64,000 bases of DNA from Herbaspirillum frisingense GSF30 (GTDB lineage Bacteria; Pseudomonadota; Gammaproteobacteria; Burkholderiales; Burkholderiaceae_D): the NCBI RefSeq assembly GCF_000300975.2, contig NZ_AEEC02000021.1, forward strand, positions 25,898 through 89,897, in the 5' to 3' direction. The stretch's first letter is position 1; each line of letters opens with the position of its first letter. The position numbers were made by a program, and so were the translations under genes. Below the pieces are notes generated by a model. The model saw nothing but the letters and a program-made list of their open reading frames with translations, was not told the DNA's origin and did no database searches. This document shows positions 16,471-25,772 of the stretch, in pieces.

Positions 16471-17213
16471 GCTGGTCTCCCGGGAGCGGATTGGGTGGCG
16501 GACGGTACGGCGGAGCGGGCATGCTGCCGGGGATGGAAATGCAACGGCTGCACGCCGCCCGGCCCGGGTTTGAGCAGGGGTTCCACGCCGTCGGCACCGG
16601 GACCGAAGACTTCCATGGCCTCGTCCATGTCGCGCACTGGTGGATCGTCCTGCTCGCGTGGCACGACCTCGGTGAGCCGGGTCAGCAACAGCAAGGGCGC
16701 GGCGTAGGGGCTGTCCCGGCGCTGCAGGCGCTGGCCGATGGCGGCCAGCACATGGATCGCCTCGCCCAGCAGCAGGGCGGCCCTGTCCTGCGACAGCAGG
16801 CTCAGGAATTCCAGGAACAGCGGCACATAGTCCGGCAACTCGCTGGTGGCCGGCTCCAGGCCCTGGCTACGGTATTCCTCCAGCAGATCGACCATGGCCT
16901 GGCCGCGGTCGCGGCTTTCGCCGTGGATGTGTTCGAACAGGTGCAGCGACAGCGCGGCACTGCGGTCGAAGGTATCGACGTAGTTTTCCTGCAGGGTGAG
17001 CAGCGGGACGGATTGCAGGTGGTGCAGCAACGGTTGTAGCGCCGGCAAGGCATCCGCTAGCGCCGCCTCGCCCTGCAGGGCCTGTTCGATCTCGGGCAGT
17101 GCTGCGATCAGTTCGGGCTGGGGATAACTCATCAGCGCCGAGACGACGCGGTAGATCGTGCCGCTGCCGGCCGCGTGATTGACGTGGGAAGTCATGACAG
17201 GGGCTCCATTCAT
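16467..17213 (-). CDS. narJ: nitrate reductase molybdenum cofactor assembly chaperone NarJ
   Basis: 248 residues from the ATG at 17213, which overlaps the narH stop by four bases; a second ATG at 17195 is possible but lacks this coupling. The all-helical TorD/NarJ fold is seen in IYRVVSALMSYPQPEL at the start, ENYVDTFDR, LFEHIHGESRDRGQAM and YVPLFLEFLS. NarJ binds the N-terminus of apo-NarG and assists cofactor insertion and membrane attachment. The Pro/Gly-rich C-terminal tail after residue 210 is variable in the family. Confidence 0.93.
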   Translation of the reverse strand: MNGAPVMTSHVNHAAGSGTIYRVVSALMSYPQPELIAALPEIEQALQGEAALADALPALQPLLHHLQSVPLLTLQENYVDTFDRSAALSLHLFEHIHGESRDRGQAMVDLLEEYRSQGLEPATSELPDYVPLFLEFLSLLSQDRAALLLGEAIHVLAAIGQRLQRRDSPYAAPLLLLTRLTEVVPREQDDPPVRDMDEAMEVFGPGADGVEPLLKPGPGGVQPLHFHPRQHARSAVPSATQSAPGRPA

Positions 17214-18763
17214 TCTGTGACAGGGGACTTCTTGCGCGACTTGGGCATGTCCACGAAGATCACGCTGCCTTGCGGCTTCTTGCCGAACAGGCTGCCGTCG
17301 GAGACGCCACCGGAACAACCGTTGCCGAAGCTGAAGCCGCAACTGCCCTTGTCGTTGAAGCTGTCTTCCACCATTTCCTTGTGCGAGGACGGCACCACGA
17401 AGCGGTCTTCGTAGTTGGCGATGGCCAGGGTCTGGTACATGTCCTCGACCTCATCCGCCTGCAGGCCGACCTGCTGCAGCAGCGCTTCTTCCTGTCGGCC
17501 GTGGACGGTCTGGGCGCGCTTGTAGGCGCGCATGGCCAAGAGGCGTTGCAGGGCGTTGAGGATGGGCGCTTCCTGGCCGGCGGTGAGCAGGTTGGCGAGA
17601 TAGCGCAGCGGGATGCGCAGCGATTTCACGTCGGGGATGATGCCGTCCATCCCCATGTGGCCGGCTTCGGCCGCCTTCTGGATCGGCGACAGCGGCGGGA
17701 TGTACCAGACCATGGGCAGGGTGCGGTATTCCGGATGCAGGGGGAAGGCGATCTTCCATTGCATGGCCATCTTGTACACCGGCGAGCGGCGTGCCGATTC
17801 CAGCCAGCTCTCGGCGATGCCCTGGCGGCGCGCCTCGGCGATCACGGCCGGGTCGTGCGGGTCGAGGAAGCAGTCCAGCTGGGCCTGGTAGAGCGCCTGC
17901 TCGTCGGCCACCGAGGCCGCCGCTTGGATGCGGTCGGCGTCATACAGCAGCACGCCCAGGTAGCGGATGCGCCCGACGCAGGTTTCCGAGCACACGGTGG
18001 GCTGGCCGGCCTCGATGCGGGGATAGCAGAAGGTGCATTTCTCGGCCTTGCCGGAGCTCCAGTTGTAGTAGATCTTCTTGTACGGGCAACCGGAGATGCA
18101 CATGCGCCAGCCACGGCACTTGTCCTGGTCCACCAGCACGATGCCGTCATCCTCGCGCTTGTAGATCGAGCCCGACGGGCAGGATGCTACGCAGGCCGGG
18201 TTCAGGCAGTGTTCGCACAGGCGCGGCAGGTACATCATGAAGGTCGATTCGAAGCTGCTGTGCATCTCCTTCTGCACGCCCTCGAACAGCGCATCCTGGC
18301 TACGGGCGCTGAACTCGCCGCCGAGATCGTCTTCCCAGTTCGGCCCCCAGGTGATCTTGTCCATCTTCTTGCCGGTCAGCACCGAGATCGGCCGTGCCGT
18401 GGGCGGGGTCTGCATCAGGGGTGCCTTCTGCAGGTGTTCGTAATCGTAGGTGAAGGGCTCGTAGTAGTCGTCGATGGCCGGCAGGTTGGGATTGGCGAAC
18501 AGATTGGCCAGGATGCGCAGGCGGCCGCCCTGGCGCGGCTCCAGCTTGCCGGCGGTGGTGCGGGTCCAGCCGCCTTGCCACTTCTGCTGGTTTTCCCATT
18601 GCTTCGGATAGCCGATGCCGGGCTTGGTCTCGACATTGTTGAACCAGGCGTATTCCACGCCGTCGCGGCTGGTCCAGACGTTCTTGCAGGTCACCGAGCA
18701 GGTGTGGCAGCCGATGCACTTGTCCAGGTTGAGCACCATGCTCACTTGTGCGCGAATTCTCAT
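17210..18763 (-). CDS. narH: respiratory nitrate reductase beta subunit
   Basis: 517 residues starting MRIRAQVSMVLNLDKCIGCHTC. Four Cys groups for one [3Fe-4S] and three [4Fe-4S] clusters are present: CIGCHTCSVTC, CEHCLNPACVASC, CRGWRMCISGC (the Trp in place of a Cys marks the 3Fe cluster) and CTFC...CSETCVGR. It carries electrons from NarI haem to NarG. The ATG overlaps the narG stop and the end overlaps narJ, so the four genes are translationally coupled. The open frame continues far upstream into narG but has no family resemblance there. Confidence 0.96.
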   Translation of the reverse strand: MRIRAQVSMVLNLDKCIGCHTCSVTCKNVWTSRDGVEYAWFNNVETKPGIGYPKQWENQQKWQGGWTRTTAGKLEPRQGGRLRILANLFANPNLPAIDDYYEPFTYDYEHLQKAPLMQTPPTARPISVLTGKKMDKITWGPNWEDDLGGEFSARSQDALFEGVQKEMHSSFESTFMMYLPRLCEHCLNPACVASCPSGSIYKREDDGIVLVDQDKCRGWRMCISGCPYKKIYYNWSSGKAEKCTFCYPRIEAGQPTVCSETCVGRIRYLGVLLYDADRIQAAASVADEQALYQAQLDCFLDPHDPAVIAEARRQGIAESWLESARRSPVYKMAMQWKIAFPLHPEYRTLPMVWYIPPLSPIQKAAEAGHMGMDGIIPDVKSLRIPLRYLANLLTAGQEAPILNALQRLLAMRAYKRAQTVHGRQEEALLQQVGLQADEVEDMYQTLAIANYEDRFVVPSSHKEMVEDSFNDKGSCGFSFGNGCSGGVSDGSLFGKKPQGSVIFVDMPKSRKKSPVTE

Positions 18764-21700
18764 GATGCCGTCCTTTCTTGCAGGCTGCCGTCGAGCCAGT
18801 CGACCTTGTTCATCTTGCGCAGGATGATGAACTCGTCGCGATTGCTGCCGACGGTGCCGTAGTAGTTGAAGCCATAGGCCAGTTGCGCATAGCCGCCGAT
18901 CATGTGGGTTGGCTTGAGCACCGCCCGCGTGACCGAGTTGTGGATGCCGCCGCGCTTTCCGCTCAGTTGCGCGCCGGGGGTGTTCACGATCTTTTCCTGG
19001 GCGTGGTACATCAGGCAGATGCCGCCCGGGATGCGCTGGCTCACCACCACGCGCGCGGTCAGGGTGCCGTTGCTGTTGAAGACTTCGACCCAGTCGTTGT
19101 CCACCAGTCCTGCGGACTTGGCGTCGTCTTCCGAAATCCAGACATGCGGCCCGCCGCGACTCAAGGTGAGCATGCGCAGGTTGTCCGAGTAGGTGGAGTG
19201 GATGCCCCACTTCTGGTGCGGCGTGAGGAAGTTGAGCACGATCTCCTTCTCGCCATTGGGGTGCCGCCCGAGCATGGGCGCTACCGTCTTGGTATCGACC
19301 GCCGGTTTGTAGACGCACAGGCCTTCACCGAAATCCAGCATCCAGCGGTGGTCCTGGTAGAACTGCTGGCGGCCGCTCAGGGTGCGCCAGGGAATGAGTT
19401 CATGCACATTGGTATAGCCGGCGTTATAGCTGACCTCTTCTGACTCAAGACCCGACCAGGTCGGCGCCGAGATGATCTTGCGCGGCTGCGCCTGGACGTC
19501 GCGGAAACGGATCTTGTCGTGCTCGCGGCCCCGCGCCAGGTGGGTGTGGTCGCGCCCGGTGATCTTGCCCAGTGCTTCCCAGGCCTTGACCGAGACATGG
19601 CCGTTGGTTTCTGGAGCGAAGCTGAGGATCATCTCGCAGGCATCGATGGCGCTGTCCAGCCGTGGGCGGCCCTGGCTGACGCCGGGCTCGGTGACGCGCC
19701 TGTTCAGTGCGCCCAGTTCGCCCACCTCATGTTCGGTGTTCCAGTTGATGCCCTTGCCGCCGTTGCCCAGCTTGTCCAGCAGCGGGCCGACCGAGGTGAA
19801 CTTCTTGTAGATGTCTCGGTAGTTGCGTTCCACCACCATGAAATTGGGGGCGGTCTTGCCGGGGATGAGGTCGCATTCGCCCTTCTTCCAGTCCTTCGGT
19901 TCGAAGGGCTGGCCCAGTTCAGCCGGGGTGTCGTGCATCAGCGGCTGCAGCACGATGTCGCTGCGGGTGCCGAGGTATTCGCCACCGATCTGGCTGAACT
20001 TGCTGGCGATGCCCTTGTAGATTTCCCAGTCGGTCTTGCTCTCCCACAGCGGTTGCACCGCTTCGGACAGCGGATGGATGAAGGGATGCATGTCCGAGGT
20101 GTTGAGGTCATCCTTTTCGTACCAGGTGGCGGTGGGCAGCACGATGTCGGCATACAGGCAGGTGGTGCTCATGCGGAAGTCCAGCGTCACCAGCAGGTCC
20201 AGCTTGCCCTCGGCAGCCTCTTCCCGGTACTTGACCTCGGCCGGGCGGATGGCCTGCCCGGCGTCGTCGAACAGCGCATGCTGGGTCCCCAGCAGGTATT
20301 TCAGGAAATACTCGTGGCCCTTGCCGGAACTGCCCAGGATGTTGGAGCGCCAGACAAACATGTTGCGCGGGAAGTTCTTCGGGTTGTCGGGGTCGTCACA
20401 GCTCATGTTGACGGTGCCGGACTTCAGGGCTGCCTTCAGGTAGTCCTGCGGGGTCTGGCCCAGTGCCTGGGCGGCGTCGCACACGTCCAGCGGATTGGTT
20501 TCCAGCTGCGGGGCCGAGGGCAGCCAGCCCATGCGTTCGGAGCGTGCGTTCATGTCGATCATGCTCATGCCGGCCAGCTTGTCCTTGTCGGCGGTGGGGG
20601 CGACGATCTCGTCCAGGCCCAGCTTTTCGTGACGCCACTGGCTGGTGTGGGCGTAGAAGAAGCTGGTGCCGTTCATCTGCCGGGGCGGGCGCACCCAGTC
20701 GGTGGCGAAGGCCAGCGGCGCCCAGCCGAACTGCGGGCGCAGCTTTTCCTGTCCCACGTAGTGCGCCCAGCCACCGCCGGACTTGCCCACGCAACCGCAC
20801 ATCATCAGCAGGTTGATGATGCCGCGATAGATCATGTCGTTGTGGTACCAGTGATTGAGCGCGGCGCCGACGATGACCATGCTCTTGCCCTCGGTGTCGT
20901 GGGCGTTCTGCGCGAACTCGCGTGCCACCTGGATCACCAGCTCGCGCTTGACGCCGGTGTGCTTCTCCTGCCACGCCGGTGTGTAGGGAATGTCGTCGTC
21001 ATAGGACTGCGCAATCTGGCCGCCCAGACCCTGGTCCACGCCATAGTTGGCCATCATCAGGTCGTGCACGGTGGCCACCAGCGCGGTGCTGCCGTTGGCC
21101 AGGCGTACGTGGCGCACCGGCACGCGGCGCTCCTGCAATTGCTCGGCGTCCTCGCCGCCGAAGTAGTTGAAGGTGACTGGGACCACCTCGTCGTGCCGGT
21201 CCACCAGCGAGAGCAGCGGATCGATCTCGCGACCGGAGTGACCGTCCCGGCTTTCCAGGTTCCAGCGGCCCAGCTTGGCGCCGTCGTTGACCTGGCCCTC
21301 GCCCCAGCGGTAGCCGATGGAACCGTTGGGCGCGACGATCTGGCCGGTGGTGGCATCGATGGCCAGGGTCTTCCAGTCGGCGTTGTTGGCTTCTTCCAGC
21401 TGGCCGGGCATCTGCGAGGCGCGCAGCAACTGCTCCGGCAGGTAGCGGCCGTCGCGTTCCACCAGTCGTACCAGCATGGGCAGGTCGGTGTATTGCCGGA
21501 CGTAGTGGCGGAAGTAGGGCGAGGGGCGCTGCAGGTGGAATTCCTTGAGGATCACATGGCCCATGGCCATGGCCAGCGCGGCGTCGGTACCCGGGCGCGG
21601 GGCCAGCCAGATGTCGCCGAACTTGACCATCTCGCCGAAGTCCGAGGACACCGCCACGGTCTTGGTCCCCTTGTAGCGCACCTCGGTGTAGAAGTGGGCG

Positions 21701-22488
21701 TCGGGGGTGCGGGTCTGCGGCACGTTGGAGCCCCATACCATCAGGTAGGTGGCGTTGTACCAGTCGGACGATTCCGGCACGTCGGTCTGCTCGCCCCAGA
21801 TCTGCGGGCTGGCGGGCGGCAGGTCGCAGTACCAGTCGTAGAAGGACAGGGCCACGCCGCCGATGAGGCTCAGGTAACGGGCGCCGGCCGCATACGACAC
21901 CATCGACATGGCCGGGATGGGCGAGAAGCCGATCACCCGGTCCGGGCCGTACTGCTTGATGGTGTAGGCATTGGCGGCGGCGATGATTTCGTTGGCGGTA
22001 TCCCAGTCGGCCCGCACGAAGCCACCCTGGCCGCGCACCGACTTGTAGCTTTTTGCACGGGCGGGGTCGCTGGTGATGGCGGCCCAGGCCTCGACCGGGC
22101 CCAGGGTGCGGCGCGCCTCCTGCCACAGTTGCATGAGACGGCCGCGGATCATCGGGTACTTCACCCGCTGGGCGGAGTAGACGTACCAGCTATAGGAGGC
22201 GCCACGCGGGCAGCCGCGCGGCTCGTGGTTGGGCAGGTCGGGACGGGTACGGGGATAGTCGGTCTGCTGGGTTTCCCAGGTGATCAGGCCGTTCTTGACA
22301 TAGACCTTCCAGGAGCAGGACCCGGTGCAGTTGACCCCGTGCGTGGAGCGCACCACCTTGTCGTGCTGCCAGCGGCTGCGGTAGGCGTTTTCCCATTGGC
22401 GGTCTTCGTCGACCACGGCGCCATGGCCATCGGCGAAGGTGGACTTCACCCGCGACATGAACTTCAATCGGTCCAGAAAATGACTCAT
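18760..22488 (-). CDS. narG: respiratory nitrate reductase alpha subunit
   Basis: 1242 residues from the ATG at 22488, with a GAGGA ribosome site. MSHFLDRLKFM is the NarJ-recognised N-terminus without a Tat twin Arg, as expected for the cytoplasm-facing enzyme. HGVNCTGSCSWKVYVKNG carries the His-Cys ligands of the FS0 cluster, and SNVPQTRTPDAHFYTE includes the Asp that coordinates molybdenum. Bis-MGD binding segments are recognisable throughout. It reduces nitrate to nitrite with quinol electrons. The 168 bases upstream contain a TACACT hexamer, so a promoter in addition to read-through from narK2 is possible. Confidence 0.97.
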   Translation of the reverse strand: MSHFLDRLKFMSRVKSTFADGHGAVVDEDRQWENAYRSRWQHDKVVRSTHGVNCTGSCSWKVYVKNGLITWETQQTDYPRTRPDLPNHEPRGCPRGASYSWYVYSAQRVKYPMIRGRLMQLWQEARRTLGPVEAWAAITSDPARAKSYKSVRGQGGFVRADWDTANEIIAAANAYTIKQYGPDRVIGFSPIPAMSMVSYAAGARYLSLIGGVALSFYDWYCDLPPASPQIWGEQTDVPESSDWYNATYLMVWGSNVPQTRTPDAHFYTEVRYKGTKTVAVSSDFGEMVKFGDIWLAPRPGTDAALAMAMGHVILKEFHLQRPSPYFRHYVRQYTDLPMLVRLVERDGRYLPEQLLRASQMPGQLEEANNADWKTLAIDATTGQIVAPNGSIGYRWGEGQVNDGAKLGRWNLESRDGHSGREIDPLLSLVDRHDEVVPVTFNYFGGEDAEQLQERRVPVRHVRLANGSTALVATVHDLMMANYGVDQGLGGQIAQSYDDDIPYTPAWQEKHTGVKRELVIQVAREFAQNAHDTEGKSMVIVGAALNHWYHNDMIYRGIINLLMMCGCVGKSGGGWAHYVGQEKLRPQFGWAPLAFATDWVRPPRQMNGTSFFYAHTSQWRHEKLGLDEIVAPTADKDKLAGMSMIDMNARSERMGWLPSAPQLETNPLDVCDAAQALGQTPQDYLKAALKSGTVNMSCDDPDNPKNFPRNMFVWRSNILGSSGKGHEYFLKYLLGTQHALFDDAGQAIRPAEVKYREEAAEGKLDLLVTLDFRMSTTCLYADIVLPTATWYEKDDLNTSDMHPFIHPLSEAVQPLWESKTDWEIYKGIASKFSQIGGEYLGTRSDIVLQPLMHDTPAELGQPFEPKDWKKGECDLIPGKTAPNFMVVERNYRDIYKKFTSVGPLLDKLGNGGKGINWNTEHEVGELGALNRRVTEPGVSQGRPRLDSAIDACEMILSFAPETNGHVSVKAWEALGKITGRDHTHLARGREHDKIRFRDVQAQPRKIISAPTWSGLESEEVSYNAGYTNVHELIPWRTLSGRQQFYQDHRWMLDFGEGLCVYKPAVDTKTVAPMLGRHPNGEKEIVLNFLTPHQKWGIHSTYSDNLRMLTLSRGGPHVWISEDDAKSAGLVDNDWVEVFNSNGTLTARVVVSQRIPGGICLMYHAQEKIVNTPGAQLSGKRGGIHNSVTRAVLKPTHMIGGYAQLAYGFNYYGTVGSNRDEFIILRKMNKVDWLDGSLQERTAS

Positions 22489-22631
22489 CGTGAATCCTCG
22501 GTTGCGTGGGTGCATACCCCACCTGCGTTATCGATATGGGCAGTCTTGATGGTTGGAAAGTGTAGGCAGGCGCCCCGTCCCTGCCTATTCACCGGCTTGG
22601 TCGGGGCAGCCATCCAGGCGGCGGAGGCGGG

Positions 22632-22649
22632 CTAGTTCGAAAGAACTAG
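22632..22649. repeat. inverted repeat between narK2 and narG
   Basis: CTAGTTC at 22632-22638 and GAACTAG at 22643-22649 are perfect complements around a GAAA/TTTC tetraloop, eight bases beyond the narK2 stop. There is no T tract. The core GAACTAG is shared with the longer palindrome upstream of narK1, so it may be a protein-binding site or an RNA-processing hairpin rather than a simple terminator. Confidence 0.6.
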
Positions 22650-22656
22650 GCCGGGG

Positions 22657-24039
22657 TCAGCACGGCATGGGCGCGCCCTTGCGGGCGTAGTACCACCAGG
22701 TGATGAGCATGCAGCTGGCATAGAAGCCGACGAAGACGACCATCGCCATGTCCGGCGCGCCGGTCATACTGATCGAGGTGCCGAAGCTCTGCGGGATGAA
22801 GAAGCCGCCATAGGCGCCGATGGCACCGGAGAACCCCAGTACGGCCGCCGACTCCTTGCCCGCATCCAGGCGGGCCTGCTGCAGCGCCGCTTCGCCTTGT
22901 CCCGCGGCAGCGCGCTCGCGCTCGGTCTGGAAGATGATGGGAATCATGCAGAAGGTCGAGCCATTGCCCAGTCCGGTGAGGATGAACATGCCGATGAAGG
23001 AGGCCAGGAACAGCGTGAACTGGTGCGTATGCAGGGCCGGCAGGATGCCCAGCAGGATGGTCAGCCCCATGGCCAGGAACACCCACAGCGTGACGCGCGC
23101 GCCGCCGATGCGGTCCGAGATCATGCCGCCCAGCGGCCGCGCCAGGGCACCGGCCAGCGGGCCGAGGAAGGCGAAGCGGGCGACTTCCACCTCCGGGAAC
23201 TGGGCCTTGATCAACATCGCAAACGCCGCCGAAAAACCGATGAAGGAGCCGAAGGTGCCGACATACAGCCAGCACATCAGCCAGTTGTGCTTGCGCTTGA
23301 AGATCACCGCCTGGTCGGCCAGTGACGCCTGGGCAGAGGCAATGTCGTTCATGCCGAACCAGGCTGCCAGGGTGGCGGCGACGATGAAGGGGACCCAGAT
23401 GAAGCCGGCATTGGCCAGCCAGTAGCTGCTGTCCAGGCCACTCTTGGGATCATGGAAGAGCACTCCCTGGCCGGCGATGGAGGTGGCGAACACGGCCGAG
23501 GAAATCACCAGCGGCGTGACCAGTTGCACCACCGAGACGCCCAGGTTGCCGATGCCGGCATTCATGCCGGTGGCGTAGCCTTTGCGCGCCTTGGGGAAGA
23601 AGAAGCTGATGTTGGCCATACTGGAACTGAAATTGCCGCCGCCCAGCCCGCACAGCAAGGCCAGGCCCAGCAGGGTGGAGTAGCTGGTGCCGGGGTCGCG
23701 CAGGGCCAGGCCCATGCCGATGGCGGGGATCAGCAGACTGGCGGTGGAAATGGCGGTCCAGCGACGCCCGCCGAACACCGGCACCAGGAAGGAATAGAAG
23801 ATCCGCAGCGTGGCGCCCGAGAGGGCGGGCAAGGCCGTCAGGAAGAACAACTGGTCCTTGCTGAAGTGAAAGCCGGCCTTGTCCAGGTTGGCGGCCACCA
23901 CGCTCCACAGCATCCAGACTGCGAAGGCCAGCATCAGGCAGGGGATGGAGATCCAGAGATTGCGGTTGGCGACCGGCTCGCCTTGCTTGCGCCAGAAGTC
24001 CGGGTTTTCCGGCTCCCATCGCGTGAGTACGTGGTTCAT
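22657..24039 (-). CDS. narK2: nitrate/nitrite transporter, NarK family (second copy)
   Basis: 460 residues with 12 predicted membrane spans of the major facilitator superfamily. The NarK signatures GGGNFSSSMANISFFFPKARKG and GMNAGIGNLGVS contain the Gly-rich helix and nearby residues that form the nitrate path. It starts 25 bases after narK1 and is the second of two separate transporters; in some bacteria the two are fused. Its sequence differs clearly from narK1, in line with type I/type II pairs in which one imports nitrate by proton symport and the other exchanges nitrate for nitrite. Which is which is not decided here. Confidence 0.93.
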   Translation of the reverse strand: MNHVLTRWEPENPDFWRKQGEPVANRNLWISIPCLMLAFAVWMLWSVVAANLDKAGFHFSKDQLFFLTALPALSGATLRIFYSFLVPVFGGRRWTAISTASLLIPAIGMGLALRDPGTSYSTLLGLALLCGLGGGNFSSSMANISFFFPKARKGYATGMNAGIGNLGVSVVQLVTPLVISSAVFATSIAGQGVLFHDPKSGLDSSYWLANAGFIWVPFIVAATLAAWFGMNDIASAQASLADQAVIFKRKHNWLMCWLYVGTFGSFIGFSAAFAMLIKAQFPEVEVARFAFLGPLAGALARPLGGMISDRIGGARVTLWVFLAMGLTILLGILPALHTHQFTLFLASFIGMFILTGLGNGSTFCMIPIIFQTERERAAAGQGEAALQQARLDAGKESAAVLGFSGAIGAYGGFFIPQSFGTSISMTGAPDMAMVVFVGFYASCMLITWWYYARKGAPMPC

Positions 24040-24064
24040 GAGGTGTCCTTGAAATGGGAAGGGA

Positions 24065-25312
24065 TCAGTCGGCCGCCAGGGCTTTGCGTGGCGCTTGCAG
24101 GCCTTCGCGGCGGAACTGGAAGTGCATCCACACCAGCGAAATGCAGACCGTGCCGTAGAGCAGCATGAAGCAGGAGCTGCGTACGCCTGTGAGGTCCAGC
24201 ACCACGCCGAACAGGATGGGCAGGATGAAGCCGCCCAGCCCGCCGGCCAGGCCGACGATGCCGGAGACCGCGCCGATGTTGCCGCTGTAGTCGTCGGAGA
24301 TGAACTTGAAGACCGAGGCCTTGCCCACCGCCATGGCCACGCCGACCACCATCAGCAGCGCCGTGAAGAGCACCGGGTTCAGGCCGATGTGGAAGGTCCT
24401 TGTGCCGCCCACGGTCTGGATGGCGAAATCGGTCTGTGGATAAGACAGCAGGAAGAAGGCGACCCAGCACACCCACATCACCCACCAGGTGACCTGGTAG
24501 GCACCGTACTTGTCGGAGAGCCAGCCGCCCACGGCACGCAGCACACCGCCCGGCAGCGAGAAGCAGGCCGCCAGCAGGGCGGCGGTCTTGATGTCGAATC
24601 CGTATTCGGTGACGTAGTACTTGACCATCCACAGGCTCAGGCCCACATAGCCGCCGAAGACCACCGAGTAGTACTGGCAATAGCGCCAGACCCTGGGGTC
24701 CTTGAGCATGCGCACCTGGTCCATGAAGCCGGTGTCGGACCTGACCTGGTGCGCCGGGTCGGTGGACGAGCCCAGCCAGAACAGCAGGGCTGCGGCCAGC
24801 ATCAGGGCGGCATAGACCTTGGGCACCAGCATCCAGCCACCGGCGGCGATGAGCACCGGCGCCACGAACTTGTTGACCGCCGCGCCCGAGTTGCCGGCGC
24901 CGAACACGCCCATGGCCAGGCCCTGGCGTTCCTTCTTGAACCAGCGCGCCACATAGGGCGTGCCGACCGAGAAGGAACCGCCGGCCAGGCCCACGAACAG
25001 GCCCAGTACCAGGAAGTGCCAGAAGGCGGTGGCGTAGGAAATCAGCCAGATCGGAACCACCGTGCACAGCATCAGGATGAAGAAGACGATGCGCCCGCCG
25101 TAGCGGTCGGTCCAGATGCCCAGCGGCACCCGGATCAGGGAGCCGGTCAGCACCGGCGTGGCGGTGAGCAGGCCGAATTCGGTTTCGTTCAGGTGCAGGG
25201 CATTCTTGATGGGGATGCCGATGACCCCGAACATCATCCAGATGGTGAAGCAGACGGTAAACGCGAGCGTGCTGGAACCCAGCACGCCATAGGCCTTGCG
25301 CTGGTCGGACAT
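24065..25312 (-). CDS. narK1: nitrate/nitrite transporter, NarK family (first copy)
   Basis: 415 residues, 12 membrane spans. GLAGGSFSVGTPYVARWF and GVFGAGNSGAAVNKF are nitrate-signature motifs, and RVPLGIWTDRYGGR is the MFS loop motif. It has the shorter first-copy form and begins the nar transcription unit. The ATG at 25312 is preceded by a strong AGGAGG site. The region upstream has one ATCAA half-site of an FNR-like box but no full box that I could find. Confidence 0.93.
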   Translation of the reverse strand: MSDQRKAYGVLGSSTLAFTVCFTIWMMFGVIGIPIKNALHLNETEFGLLTATPVLTGSLIRVPLGIWTDRYGGRIVFFILMLCTVVPIWLISYATAFWHFLVLGLFVGLAGGSFSVGTPYVARWFKKERQGLAMGVFGAGNSGAAVNKFVAPVLIAAGGWMLVPKVYAALMLAAALLFWLGSSTDPAHQVRSDTGFMDQVRMLKDPRVWRYCQYYSVVFGGYVGLSLWMVKYYVTEYGFDIKTAALLAACFSLPGGVLRAVGGWLSDKYGAYQVTWWVMWVCWVAFFLLSYPQTDFAIQTVGGTRTFHIGLNPVLFTALLMVVGVAMAVGKASVFKFISDDYSGNIGAVSGIVGLAGGLGGFILPILFGVVLDLTGVRSSCFMLLYGTVCISLVWMHFQFRREGLQAPRKALAAD

Positions 25313-25430
25313 GGAGCCTCCTGCGGATGTTGATCGATGGGTCCAGCTTAGCGATCGGTGCAGGCCGGCAACATCGGTCCGACGGAGAGGCGGGGGAAGG
25401 GAGAAGAGGGAGGCAGTAAGGGCAGGCTGC

Positions 25431-25458
25431 CCGCCGGAAGAACTAGTTCTTCCGGCGG
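25431..25458. promoter_or_regulatory. perfect 28-base palindrome upstream of narK1
   Basis: CCGCCGGAAGAACT is followed directly by its exact reverse complement. It lies 16 bases beyond the stop of the upstream unknown gene and about 120 bases before the narK1 start. On RNA it would be a continuous 14-base-pair stem with no loop, which favours a DNA operator; no T tract follows on either strand. The centre GAACTAGTTC shares its core with the inverted repeat between narK2 and narG. Confidence 0.65.
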
Positions 25459-25474
25459 AGCAGGTCAGGCCAGG

Positions 25475-25759
25475 TCAGCTTGCTGACAGGGTCTGCTCGG
25501 CTTTGTCCAGCCAGGTGGCGAGGCTGTCGGTGAGGTCCTTCTGGCTGAAGGAACAGCTTTCCTCGGTGAAGAGGCTGCCGGCTTCGAGGCGGCCCAGCAG
25601 GTCTTCGGCGACCTGCTGGTAACGGGGTGGCAGGGCCTGCATCACGTCGTCACGGGCGCGCCAGGTGGCGCACAGGGTGGCGATGCTGGCGCGTTGCTCG
25701 CACAGGGCGGTGAGGGCCTCGCGCATGGGGGCCAGTTGCTGGGCGGCGGGGTGGCGCAT
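25475..25759 (-). CDS. hypothetical protein next to the nar cluster
   Basis: 94 residues from the ATG at 25759, which has GGGAG eight bases upstream; a GTG seven codons earlier is less likely. The protein is soluble and mostly helical, rich in Ala, Leu, Gln and Glu, with two Cys (ALCEQ, ATLCATW) and one more in EESCSFSQ. I do not recognise a family. It starts 13 bases after the MAPEG gene and is probably co-transcribed with it. The G+C content and codon use fit the neighbours, so it is likely a real gene. Confidence 0.6.
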   Translation of the reverse strand: MRHPAAQQLAPMREALTALCEQRASIATLCATWRARDDVMQALPPRYQQVAEDLLGRLEAGSLFTEESCSFSQKDLTDSLATWLDKAEQTLSAS

Positions 25760-25772
25760 GGTGGGCTCCCGG

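Noticed and set aside
22511..22530. Possible NarL heptamer pair upstream of narG
   Set aside because: Only one heptamer (TACCCCA) is close to the consensus; the partner is poor and it lies too near the start codon.
19519..22635. 1038-codon plus-strand open frame
   Set aside because: Antisense of narG with shadow composition and no start signal or domain.
25325..25345. Possible FNR box upstream of narK1
   Set aside because: Only one half-site (TTGAT/ATCAA) is present; the second half does not match.
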